A stretch of DNA of 64,000 bases from Lentzea californiensis (GTDB taxonomy: Bacteria; Actinomycetota; Actinomycetes; Mycobacteriales; Pseudonocardiaceae), in the NCBI RefSeq assembly GCF_024648825.1, contig NZ_JANBBE010000001.1, forward strand, positions 496,001 to 560,000, in the 5' to 3' direction. The notes below the pieces were generated by a model. It made no database searches. It saw nothing but the letters and a program-made list of their open reading frames with translations, and was not told the origin of the DNA. Positions 25,907-33,427 of this stretch are shown one piece after another. Numbering within the stretch: the first letter of the stretch is position 1; every line of letters begins with the position of its first letter. The translations under genes and the position numbers were made by a program.

Positions 25907-25910
25907 GCCT
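25905..25910 (+). promoter_or_regulatory. -10 element of the DUF2505 gene
   Basis: TAGCCT lies 7 bp before the ATG at 25918, so the mRNA is probably leaderless. It overlaps the murB -10 by two base pairs. Confidence 0.5.
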
Positions 25911-25917
25911 CCGCGAC

Positions 25918-26406
25918 ATGGCACGCCGCATCGAGCACCACACCACGTCACCCCATTCGGCGGAGAAGGTCTACGGCGCGATGGTCGACGAGACCTATCT
26001 GCGGGACCGGCTGGCCGCGATCGGCGGCAAGGACGCCCAGCTCGTGACGTACTCCAGCACCGGTGAGAAGACGTCGTACCAGCTCAAGCAGGGCGTGCCC
26101 GCGGAGCACGTGCCGTCCGCGGTCAAGGCGGCGCTCGGTGGCGACCTGGTGATCCAGCGCACGGAGACGTGGGCGGCGGGCGCCGGCACGGTCGAGGTGG
26201 CGGTCAACGGCGTGCCCGGCCGCCTCGACGGCTCGTTCACCGTCCTGGACAACGGTTCCGGCTCGAAGCTCACCCTCTCGGGGGAGGTCAAGGTCAGCAT
26301 CCCGTTCCTCGGCGGCAAGATCGAGAAGCTGATCGCCGAGCAGGTCGCGGTGCTGCTCGACAAGGAGAACGAGTTCACCTCGCAATGGCTCGCAAACCGC
26401 GGCTAG
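25918..26406 (+). CDS. DUF2505 protein (Rv0481c-like)
   Basis: A 162-residue SRPBCC-like protein: RRIEHHTTSPHSAEKVYGAMVDETYLRDRL at the start and IPFLGGKIEKLIAEQVAVLLDKE at the end (shown in part) are typical of DUF2505. These have a hydrophobic ligand-binding helix-grip fold; the ligand is unknown. Always divergent from murB in related genomes, as here. It overlaps the methyltransferase gene by 22 bp in another frame, so the two are coupled. A much longer upstream frame is a murB shadow. Confidence 0.85.
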   Translation: MARRIEHHTTSPHSAEKVYGAMVDETYLRDRLAAIGGKDAQLVTYSSTGEKTSYQLKQGVPAEHVPSAVKAALGGDLVIQRTETWAAGAGTVEVAVNGVPGRLDGSFTVLDNGSGSKLTLSGEVKVSIPFLGGKIEKLIAEQVAVLLDKENEFTSQWLANRG

Positions 26407-27191
26407 CCGCAGGCCGGGCCCGCGCGCTCGGCGTTCCGACCCGCGGCACGACCAACCCGAACCGCCTGCGCCGGGTCGACCGGTGGATGACCGGCACGCT
26501 GTCCGGCTTCCTGCTGGACGCGCCCGACCCGCTCGTCGTCGACCTCGGCTACGGGGCCACGCCGATCACGACCGTCGAGATGGCTTCCCGGCTGCGGGCC
26601 GTCCGTCCCGACGTGCGCGTGCTCGGTCTGGAGATCGACCAGGACCGGGTGGACGCGGGCAAGGCCGTGGCGTCACCGCCGTTGCTGGACTTCCGGCGCG
26701 GCGGCTTCGAGCTGGCCGGTGCGCGGCCGGTGCTGTTGCGCGCCTTCAACGTGCTGCGCCAGTACACCGAGGAGCAGGCGTTCGAGGCGTGGGACACGAT
26801 GCTGTCGCGCATGGCTCCCGGCGGGTTGGTCGTCGAGGGCACCTGCGACGAGATCGGACGCCGGTGCACCTGGGTGACGCTGTCCTCCGACGGGCCCCTG
26901 CGGTTCACGCTGGCGTGCAAGCCGTCCGGCATCGACGTGCCCTCCGACCTGGCCGAGCGGCTGCCCAAGGCGTTGATCCACAAGAACGTGCCCGGTGAGC
27001 GCGTGCACGCGTTGCTGACCGACCTGGACGCCTGCTGGGCCACCGCGGCGCCGTTCGCGCCGTTCGGTCCTCGGGCGCGGTGGGTGGAGTCGGCACGGCT
27101 GCTGCGCGACCGCGGCTGGCCGGTGCTGGACGACCGGCGGCGGTGGCGGCTCGGCGAAATCACGCTCGAATGGGCGGCCGTCGCGCCCTAG
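26385..27191 (+). CDS. Class I SAM-dependent methyltransferase-like protein
   Basis: A 268-residue protein. LVVDLGYGATPITTVEMASRL is the SAM-binding motif I in a form peculiar to this family (GYGATP rather than GxGxG), and RVLGLEIDQDRVDAG holds the acidic residue for the ribose. LLRAFNVLRQYTEEQAFEAW replaces the usual catalytic block. The substrate is unknown. The ATG at 26385 lies inside the end of the DUF2505 gene. The remaining upstream frame is a shadow. Confidence 0.75.
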   Translation: MARKPRLAAGRARALGVPTRGTTNPNRLRRVDRWMTGTLSGFLLDAPDPLVVDLGYGATPITTVEMASRLRAVRPDVRVLGLEIDQDRVDAGKAVASPPLLDFRRGGFELAGARPVLLRAFNVLRQYTEEQAFEAWDTMLSRMAPGGLVVEGTCDEIGRRCTWVTLSSDGPLRFTLACKPSGIDVPSDLAERLPKALIHKNVPGERVHALLTDLDACWATAAPFAPFGPRARWVESARLLRDRGWPVLDDRRRWRLGEITLEWAAVAP

Positions 27192-27194
27192 GCT
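27189..27194 (+). promoter_or_regulatory. -10 element for a leaderless transcript
   Basis: TAGGCT overlaps the stop codon of the methyltransferase gene and lies 6 bp before the GTG at 27201. Confidence 0.4.
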
Positions 27195-27200
27195 GGGGTT

Positions 27201-27926
27201 GTGGACTTCGTCGCGCAGATCGAGACCCAGGCTTCGCTGATGCGTTCGGCCGCTGTCAAGGCGGGTCCGGACGCCCCCGTTCCCTCCTGTCCCGAGTGGA
27301 CGGTGCTGGACCTCGTCCGGCACATGGCGGAGGTGCACACGTGGGCGGGACAGGCCGTCGTGACCGCGCCCGAGGACGGCCGGCCGAAGTGGCCGAAGGC
27401 TCCGGAGGGCTTCGAAGAGACGCTCTCCTGGTGGGAGACGGGGCTTTCCACGCTCCTGGAGCGGCTGCGCGAGGTGCCAGCCGACCGTCCCGCGTGGACG
27501 TTCAGCGGCCCGCAGCTCGCCGGTTTCTGGGCGCGCAGGCAGGCGCACGAGACGTCGATCCACCGACTGGACGCGGAACTGGCCACCGGCCACGAGCTGC
27601 CGCCGCTGGTGTTCGACCCGGAGTTCGCCGCGGACGGCGTCGACGAGTACCTCACCGTGATGGTCCCGCGCCGGATCGAGCTGGGCCAGGGCGTCAAGGC
27701 GACCGGCCGGCTGCTGGTGCACGCCGCCGACGCGGGCCGCGCCTGGGAGGTCAGGCTGACGGAGGGCGAGCCGCTGGTCGTCACCGCACCGCAGGACTCG
27801 GCCTTCGACGAGGACGCCACCCTCGCGGGCACCGCGGACGCGATCTACCGGGCCGTCTACGCCCGGCCGGGCCACGCGATCGTGACCGGAGACGAGTCGC
27901 TGTTGGCGGCGCTGCCCAGGCCGTGA
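27201..27926 (+). CDS. Maleylpyruvate isomerase family (mycothiol-type DinB-like) protein
   Basis: A 241-residue protein with an N-terminal four-helix metal-binding domain (CPEWTVLDLVRHMAEVHTWAG, FWARRQAHETSIHRLDAE supplying the His and Glu ligands) and a C-terminal lipid-transfer-like domain (about 165-240). The family (TIGR03083) includes mycothiol-dependent maleylpyruvate isomerase and many mycothiol S-transferases. With mshA nearby, a mycothiol-linked detoxification role is plausible. The real substrate is unknown. The start codon is GTG with a leaderless promoter. Confidence 0.85.
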   Translation: MDFVAQIETQASLMRSAAVKAGPDAPVPSCPEWTVLDLVRHMAEVHTWAGQAVVTAPEDGRPKWPKAPEGFEETLSWWETGLSTLLERLREVPADRPAWTFSGPQLAGFWARRQAHETSIHRLDAELATGHELPPLVFDPEFAADGVDEYLTVMVPRRIELGQGVKATGRLLVHAADAGRAWEVRLTEGEPLVVTAPQDSAFDEDATLAGTADAIYRAVYARPGHAIVTGDESLLAALPRP

Positions 27927-27939
27927 ATACTTCTGCGGC

Positions 27940-28815
27940 GTGTCATCGCCTGAACGTCGCTATGTGATCACCTTCGGCTGCCCGGACCGCACCGGCATCA
28001 TCGCGAGGATCTCGTCGTTCCTCGCGGACAACGGCGGCTGGATCGTCGAGGCCGCGTACCACACCGACCCGGAGACGGGCTGGTTCTTCACGCGCCAGGA
28101 GGTCCGCGCGGACTCCCTGCCGTTCGGCGTGGACGAGCTGCGCTCCCAGTTCGCCGAGGTGGCCGCCTCCCTCGGCGCGCAGTCGACGTGGACGGTGACC
28201 GACACGGGCGAACGCAAGCGCGTGGTCATCCTGGTGTCGAAGGAGGGCCACTGCCTGTACGACCTGCTGGCCCGCGTCGCGACCGGCGAACTCGACGTCG
28301 AGGTGTCCGCCGTCATCGGCAACCACCCGGAGCTCGGCGACATCACGCGCGCGCACGGCATCCCGTTCCACCACGTGCCGTTCCCGGCCAACGACCCCGA
28401 GGGCAAGCAGGCGGCGTTCGCCCAGCTGCGCGGACTGGTGGAGAAGCACGACCCGCACGCCGTGGTGCTGGCCCGCTTCATGCAGATCCTGCCGCCGGAG
28501 ATCTGCGCGGCCTGGACCGGCCGCACGATCAACATCCACCACAGCTTCCTGCCGTCGTTCATCGGCGCCCGCCCGTACCACCAGGCGCACCGCCGCGGCG
28601 TGAAGCTGGTGGGCGCGACGTGCCACTACGTCACCGCCGACCTGGACGCCGGGCCGATCATCGAGCAGGACGTGATGCGCGTGCACCACGGCGACTCGAT
28701 CGCGGACATGGTGCGCAAGGGGCGGGACATCGAGAAGGTGGTGCTGGCGCGCGGGTTGCGGTGGCACCTGGAGGACCGGGTGCTGGTGCACGGCAACCAG
28801 ACGGTGATCTTCTAG
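27940..28815 (+). CDS. purU: Formyltetrahydrofolate deformylase
   Basis: A 291-residue enzyme that hydrolyses 10-formyl-THF to formate and THF, balancing one-carbon units. The N-terminal ACT domain (about 6-85) reads VITFGCPDRTGIIARIS. The catalytic formyl-transferase domain has INIHHSFLPSFIGARPY (Asn, His) and GATCHYVTADLDAGPII (Asp). The length is standard. It follows the mycothiol-type gene by 13 bp and is likely cotranscribed. The stop overlaps the convergent lipoprotein gene by 4 bp. Confidence 0.95.
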   Translation: MSSPERRYVITFGCPDRTGIIARISSFLADNGGWIVEAAYHTDPETGWFFTRQEVRADSLPFGVDELRSQFAEVAASLGAQSTWTVTDTGERKRVVILVSKEGHCLYDLLARVATGELDVEVSAVIGNHPELGDITRAHGIPFHHVPFPANDPEGKQAAFAQLRGLVEKHDPHAVVLARFMQILPPEICAAWTGRTINIHHSFLPSFIGARPYHQAHRRGVKLVGATCHYVTADLDAGPIIEQDVMRVHHGDSIADMVRKGRDIEKVVLARGLRWHLEDRVLVHGNQTVIF

Positions 28816-29219
28816 CGGGTGGGGATCACCTGAGGCGTGCGAGGTCCCCACTTCTTCTCCATGTCGCGACTCAGGTGGAAGGTGCCCGAACGGATCTCCG
28901 TGCCGTCGGTGCTGCGGACCGCGTAGGTCGGGTCGTAGGTGTCCCACGGGCCGAGCCAGCAGTCCCGCTCACCGATCTCGACGATCTCGTCCACGACCTG
29001 GCCGCTGACGGCCTCGGCCTTCAGCGTGACCTCGAGGCGCAGGTGGTAGTCGTCGGGCGCGAGGCCCTGGGAGTACTCGTAGTCCGCGTCGGCGACCTCC
29101 TGGCGTGCCTTCCAGTGGTCGACGATCTGTTCGCCCAGGCCTTCGAGCTCCCGTGAGGTCTTGCTCGCGGGCACACAACCGGTCAGCAGCACGAACATCA
29201 GCACCAGAAGCAAACGCAC
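28812..29219 (-). CDS. Small lipoprotein of unknown function
   Basis: A 135-residue exported protein. MRLLLVLMFVLLTGCVPAS is a lipoprotein signal with the lipobox LLTGC. The mature part has no family I recognise; it is mixed alpha/beta with two further regions of note, DADYEYSQGLAPDDYHLRLEV and ERDCWLGPWDTYDP. The GTG at 29219 gives a compact signal peptide. An ATG six codons earlier (29237) would also work. It shares 4 bp with the end of purU. Confidence 0.6.
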   Translation of the reverse strand: MRLLLVLMFVLLTGCVPASKTSRELEGLGEQIVDHWKARQEVADADYEYSQGLAPDDYHLRLEVTLKAEAVSGQVVDEIVEIGERDCWLGPWDTYDPTYAVRSTDGTEIRSGTFHLSRDMEKKWGPRTPQVIPTR

Positions 29220-29305
29220 CGCGCACCCCCAGGCCATGATCATGCCAGGGACGTGCGGTGTCTTGAACGAGCAACCAGTACAGGCAGGGCGTTGCCCAAG
29301 CGAGC

Positions 29306-29332
29306 GCCGGGGCGCCTGAGCGGCGCCCCGGC
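29306..29332 (-). terminator. Terminator hairpin
   Basis: A perfect 11-bp stem, GCCGGGGCGCC/GGCGCCCCGGC, with a 5-base loop, 8 bp past the stop of the aminotransferase-like gene. It separates that gene from the lipoprotein gene downstream on the same strand. Confidence 0.75.
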
Positions 29333-29339
29333 ATTGCTG

Positions 29340-30314
29340 TCAGATCTTGGCTGCCGCTCTGCCCACCGCCTCCACCAGCCACCCCGCGTCCGCCGCCGAC
29401 ATAACAGCGGGCGGGGTGAAGCACACCGTCCGGCCCCGGAAGTCCGCGAGCACCCGCGACCGCAGCAACTCGCCGGTGAACACGTCGGCGGCCCGCTGGT
29501 CCGGCAGCTCCACGCCGAGCAGCAGGCCTCGGCCGGTCGCGTGCGCCTTGCCGGCGACGACGGCGCGGAGTCCGTACAGGAGTTCGTCGCCGAGCAGTTT
29601 GGCGCGTTCGACCAGGCCCTCGGCGGCCGTGACGCGCAGGCAGGCGTTCACGGCGGCGGAGGCCAGTGGTGACACGGCTTCGGAGCCGCGCAGCAACGGC
29701 ACCTCGACCTCGGCCGAGGCGACCACGGCGGCGATCGGGAGCACGCCGCCGGACAGGCCCTCGCCGACGAGCATGATGTCCGGCGTCACGCCGTCGAGGT
29801 CCACGCCCCACCACACGCCCAGGCGGCCGAGGCCGGAGCGCGTCTCGTCCACCACGAGCAGGGCGCCGGACTCGCGGCACACCTCGGCCACGGAGCTCAG
29901 GTAACCCGTCGGGGGGAGGGTGGCGCCGCGGACCGGTTCGACGAGCACGCACGCCGGTGGGCCGGAGGCCAGGGTGGCGCGCAGCGCATCGACGCCGCCG
30001 TACGGGGCGTCGCCGGTGGTCAGCACACGCGGGCGGCCGTTCGCCTGTGCGAGGGCAACGGCGAACTGGGCTGCCTCGGAGGCCGAGGCGAAGGTGTGGA
30101 CGTGGTCGAGCCCGTTGGGGGTGACCAGGTCGAGCATCAGGCGGTCCAGCAGTGACGGCCGGCGTACCTGGCCGACGACGGCCTGCACGACGGCCGGGTG
30201 GGCGTGGCCGAGCAGGGGGACTCCGTACCCACCGCAGTCCAGGTGTTCGACGCGGTGGGGATCTACTACTCGTGCGCCTCTGGCGGCGCATCCGGTCAGC
30301 AGTTCGGTGGCCAT
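29340..30314 (-). CDS. Class III aminotransferase-like protein lacking the PLP lysine
   Basis: A 324-residue protein with the class III aminotransferase outline: LDCGGYGVPLLGHAHPAVV, CVLVEPVRGATLPPTGYL, LLVVDETRSGLGRLG (the cofactor-binding Asp is kept) and a normal C-terminal domain. The cofactor lysine position, usually in the form GKxLSGG, reads LVGEGLSGGVLPIAAVV: a GAG codon stands where AAG is expected. The phosphate-binding SGAEA block is FASASEAAQ, and the segment with the aromatic stacking residue is shortened. It is therefore probably unable to form the Schiff base. It may be a regulatory or structural relic, or a pseudoenzyme. It is divergent from the LOG-like gene and closed by a terminator. 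Confidence 0.75.
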   Translation of the reverse strand: MATELLTGCAARGARVVDPHRVEHLDCGGYGVPLLGHAHPAVVQAVVGQVRRPSLLDRLMLDLVTPNGLDHVHTFASASEAAQFAVALAQANGRPRVLTTGDAPYGGVDALRATLASGPPACVLVEPVRGATLPPTGYLSSVAEVCRESGALLVVDETRSGLGRLGVWWGVDLDGVTPDIMLVGEGLSGGVLPIAAVVASAEVEVPLLRGSEAVSPLASAAVNACLRVTAAEGLVERAKLLGDELLYGLRAVVAGKAHATGRGLLLGVELPDQRAADVFTGELLRSRVLADFRGRTVCFTPPAVMSAADAGWLVEAVGRAAAKI

Positions 30315-30430
30315 GGCGGGGAACCTTTCCTGGGCAGCGCGGCCCGCGGCCGCTCGTCTCGGGACGGCGAGCGGACCTCAGTTCCCACCAACTCATTCGG
30401 ATTCCACGGCACGTTGGTTCGCCCGGGGCA

Positions 30431-30436
30431 TAGGCT
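30431..30436 (+). promoter_or_regulatory. -10 element for leaderless LOG-like mRNA
   Basis: TAGGCT lies 7 bp before the GTG at 30444, with a T run but no ribosome binding site between. Confidence 0.5.
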
Positions 30437-30443
30437 TTTTCCC

Positions 30444-31511
30444 GTGCGGATCGAAATCACGGACCTCGACCAGCTGCGGGCAGCCCCTGACCTGCGCAAA
30501 GCCGTCATCATCGGCTTGGACCTCACTCGCGAGGACGTGCGGGTGCCGTTCGACGGGGCGCTGCTGCTCGGCTGCACCCTCAGCGAGACGATGCAGCGCA
30601 GGGCGGAGGCCGCGGGAGCCTTGGTGTTCCCGGTCATCCCGGACCTGCCCTACGACGTCTACCGGTCGAGGCTGTACACGCCCGCGGAGCTGTTCGCCGG
30701 CTTCGACCCGGCCGAACCCAAGTCGTACGCCGACACCCCGGACGCGGAGATCTACCGGCACAGCAGGCAGCAGGGCCACCACCCGGACCCGTTGCACGCG
30801 CTGGCCGAACGCCTGCACGACCACTCGATCACCGAGGCCCTCGACGACACGCTGACGGGCTCACCGATCGCGGTCATGGGCGGCCACGCGCTCGCCCGAG
30901 GCTCCGACGGCTACCGCAGCGCGGTCGCGCTGGGTGCCGCGCTGGGCAACGCGGGCTTCACCGTGCTGACCGGCGGCGGACCGGGCGCGATGGAGGCCGT
31001 GCCGCTCGGCGTCCGGCTCGGCGAGGTGAACGACGACGTGCTCGACACCATCGCGCAGGCCCCGTCGTTCGGCCACGACGACGAGTCGATCGGCAGGTGG
31101 CTCGCGGCGTTCCCGGAGGTCCGCCGCTTCGACACCCCGCGCACGATCGGCATCCCGACGTGGTTCTACGGCCACGAGCCGCCCAACCCGGCCTGCGAGC
31201 TGCACGCGAAGTACTTCGCGAACTCGGTGCGCGAGGAGGGCCTGCTGACCGTCGCGACCGGCGGCATCGTCTACACGCCGGGCAAGGCGGGCACGGTCCA
31301 GGAGGTCTTCCAGGACTTCACGCAGAACTACTACGGCAGCGTCGGACCGGCCGCGCCCATGATCTTCCTGGGCAAGGCCTTCTGGACCGACGAGATCCCG
31401 GCCGCGCCGCTGGTGATGAAACTCGCGGCGGGCCGGGAGGCCGAGCAGTGGATCCTCGTCACCGACGACGTGGACGAGGCGATCGCACTACTGCAGAAGT
31501 ACCAGTCCTAG
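30444..31511 (+). CDS. LOG-family Rossmann protein with N-terminal extension
   Basis: A 355-residue protein. The first 130 residues (IGLDLTREDVRVPFDGALLLGCTL, then a linker) form an added domain. From about residue 133 a Rossmann fold carries the LOG/lysine-decarboxylase-like motifs GGGPGAMEA and TPGKAGTVQEVF. LOG enzymes cleave nucleoside monophosphates to free the base. The spacing between the two motifs is longer than in short LOG proteins and the substrate is uncertain. The start is GTG with a leaderless promoter. The frame upstream of it is a shadow of the divergent gene. Confidence 0.8.
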   Translation: MRIEITDLDQLRAAPDLRKAVIIGLDLTREDVRVPFDGALLLGCTLSETMQRRAEAAGALVFPVIPDLPYDVYRSRLYTPAELFAGFDPAEPKSYADTPDAEIYRHSRQQGHHPDPLHALAERLHDHSITEALDDTLTGSPIAVMGGHALARGSDGYRSAVALGAALGNAGFTVLTGGGPGAMEAVPLGVRLGEVNDDVLDTIAQAPSFGHDDESIGRWLAAFPEVRRFDTPRTIGIPTWFYGHEPPNPACELHAKYFANSVREEGLLTVATGGIVYTPGKAGTVQEVFQDFTQNYYGSVGPAAPMIFLGKAFWTDEIPAAPLVMKLAAGREAEQWILVTDDVDEAIALLQKYQS

Positions 31512-31514
31512 TCG

Positions 31515-31982
31515 TCACTGGTAGCGGTAGCCCGTGCCGGTGAGTTCGACGTCGCCACCGGCGCTGCGGTCCCAGGTGCAGGGCCAGCCGTTCAGCACGC
31601 TGTCCTCGTAGTAGTTCTTGTTGCAGTGGCCCCAGTTGCCCTTGCCGAGGCTGGAGATGCAGGCACCGTTGCGGTAGAGCGCGCCGTTGCGGAGGTTCTC
31701 CCAGTACACACCGGCCGACGCCTTGTCATTGCTGTTCTGGTCCTGCACCCACCAGTGGTCGCCGCCCTTCTCGTAACAGATCTCGACGGCCGTGTAGGAG
31801 TGGCACGTCAGCTGCGAGCGGGGCGGCAGCGTGCCGGCGACGGCCAGCTGGATGCCGTCCGCCGCCGCGGCGACGTCGGACACCGCCTGCACCGACGGGG
31901 CCTCCGCCGAGGCGGACGCGGGCATCATCGAGCCCATGACGGCCAGGAAGGCCATCGAGAAAGCAAGCACGAGCTTGCGCAT
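31515..31982 (-). CDS. Secreted Cys-containing protein, unknown function
   Basis: A 155-residue protein with a Sec signal peptide (MRKLVLAFSMAFLAVMGSMM, cleavage near ASASAEA). The mature domain of about 95 residues has five Cys and many aromatic residues (CYEKGGDHWWVQDQN, SAGVYWENLRNGALYRNGAC, GNWGHCNKNYYED), suggesting a small disulfide-stabilised beta fold. I do not recognise the family. The ATG at 31982 is preceded by GGAGGAATC, an excellent site. It follows the larger secreted-protein gene on the same strand by 59 bp and may form an operon with it. Confidence 0.75.
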   Translation of the reverse strand: MRKLVLAFSMAFLAVMGSMMPASASAEAPSVQAVSDVAAAADGIQLAVAGTLPPRSQLTCHSYTAVEICYEKGGDHWWVQDQNSNDKASAGVYWENLRNGALYRNGACISSLGKGNWGHCNKNYYEDSVLNGWPCTWDRSAGGDVELTGTGYRYQ

Positions 31983-32041
31983 GAAGATTCCTCCAGGTTT
32001 GCCGGGGTTCCCGCCTCGGAAGAGGCGGAAGTCGAGTGGGC

Positions 32042-33316
32042 TCAGCCGATCTCGCTGAGCGGCACGGCGAAGATCGCTCGCCGGTCGATGAACGTGCTGC
32101 GGTCCTCGGTCCAGGCGTGCTCGGAGACCGTCCAGAGCTTTCCGGCGGTGATTCCCGGGCCGTGCTCGTGGTAGAGGTCCTCGCCGCCGATGGCCCAGCT
32201 GTTGGTGCTCGTGGCTCCGCCGGGGGAACCGAAGTGCATCCAGCTGTGGTTGCGGTTCGAGCTGCGGCCGAGGTAGTAGGTGCCCTTCCAGGTCTGGACG
32301 CCCTGGAGGTTGCTGCGCGGCACGGTCACCACGTCCTGCGGCACGGCCTTGCCGCTGGTCAGCGTGAGCTGCCGGGACGAGGCGTCGACGCGGTAGCGGA
32401 CCACCCGGCCACCGTCGACAGCGGCGTCGGTGCTGCGTTCGTCGCGGTACTCGCCGACGACGAGCGTGTCCGGCGTGGAACTGCGGTCCAGCGACAACGA
32501 CGAGAAGCACAGCTGGGTGGCGCTGGGGTTCTTGCACTCCGTCTGCACCGGCTGCCGGTACCAGCCGACCTGCGGCAGCACGTACTTGTAGTTGTAGGCG
32601 TAGTAGTCGCTGCCGCTCTTGCCGATGCTGTCCTGCGCGTCGGACACCTCGAGCAGGCGTTCGACGTCGAACACGCGCAGGCCGCCGGCGGTGTCGGCCA
32701 CGTAGAGGTAGTGGCCGAGCCAGGCGAGCCCGCCGGCGTGGATCGGCACCGCCTTGTAGTCGGCGTTCGCGGTCGGCTCGACCAGCAGCACATGCCGGTA
32801 CTTGCGGTTCTTCATGTCGACGAACGAGATCCGCACGCCCTTGTCCGGCCCGGAGTCCTTGTGATGCCAGCTGACGAGCAGAATGCGGTTCTCGCCCCAC
32901 AGGCCGTCGTCGTCGGCGTCCGACGAACCGGTGACGCCCTGGGGGATCCAGTAGGCGACCTTGCTGTCACCGGGGTCCCAGCAGAACTTCTCGCTGCTGT
33001 GCAGGATCTGCCCGGACGTCAGCGGGTAGTCCGTTCGGTCGTAGTTCTCCGGAAGCGCCTGCTGCTGCGCGCTGTTGCAGGAGGCGATGTCCCGGTTCGC
33101 GTCGCGCAGCAGTGCGGCGACCGACGTCGTGGTGCCGGCCGCGGCCTGCAACCGCGCCGCGGAGGACTCCAGACTCCAGTCCGGGGTCAACGCGAACGCA
33201 CCCGTTGGGCGGCTGTGGATTAGATCGTCCGCCGCCTCTTGTGCCTGCACGGGCAACGCCGTGCTCAGCACACCCGTCAACGCCACTAGAAGTGCTGTGC
33301 GCCAGCGTCTGGTCAT
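32042..33316 (-). CDS. Secreted beta-rich protein, unknown function
   Basis: A 424-residue protein with a Sec signal peptide (MTRRWRTALLVALTGVLSTA, cleavage near VQAQEAA). The mature part has repeated beta-strand segments such as ILLVSWHHKDSGPDKGVRISFV, LAWLGHYLYVADTAGGLRVFD, TLVVGEYRDE and WKGTYYLGRSS, which look like blades of a propeller. Comparable extracellular proteins occur in streptomycetes, with no known role. The second of two adjacent ATG codons is chosen for its better spacing from AGGAG. It is divergent from the STAND ATPase gene. Confidence 0.75.
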   Translation of the reverse strand: MTRRWRTALLVALTGVLSTALPVQAQEAADDLIHSRPTGAFALTPDWSLESSAARLQAAAGTTTSVAALLRDANRDIASCNSAQQQALPENYDRTDYPLTSGQILHSSEKFCWDPGDSKVAYWIPQGVTGSSDADDDGLWGENRILLVSWHHKDSGPDKGVRISFVDMKNRKYRHVLLVEPTANADYKAVPIHAGGLAWLGHYLYVADTAGGLRVFDVERLLEVSDAQDSIGKSGSDYYAYNYKYVLPQVGWYRQPVQTECKNPSATQLCFSSLSLDRSSTPDTLVVGEYRDERSTDAAVDGGRVVRYRVDASSRQLTLTSGKAVPQDVVTVPRSNLQGVQTWKGTYYLGRSSNRNHSWMHFGSPGGATSTNSWAIGGEDLYHEHGPGITAGKLWTVSEHAWTEDRSTFIDRRAIFAVPLSEIG

Positions 33317-33365
33317 CATCGCTCCTGCTCAGCCCGAAGTCGTTGCGGCACCAGGTTTAGAGCGG

Positions 33366-33417
33366 GTTGAGTTGATCAGGCAGTGGCGCGGGGGCTTTTC
33401 AATCAACTCAGATCAAC
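33366..33417. promoter_or_regulatory. Repeated TTGATC/GATCAA sites before the STAND gene
   Basis: GTTGATCAGG at 33371, TCAATCAACT at 33399 and CAGATCAACT at 33408 form one inverted and one direct repeat of ATCAAC between two divergent starts. They could bind the HTH domain of the STAND protein; this is inference. Confidence 0.35.
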
Positions 33418-33427
33418 TGGAGTCCGA

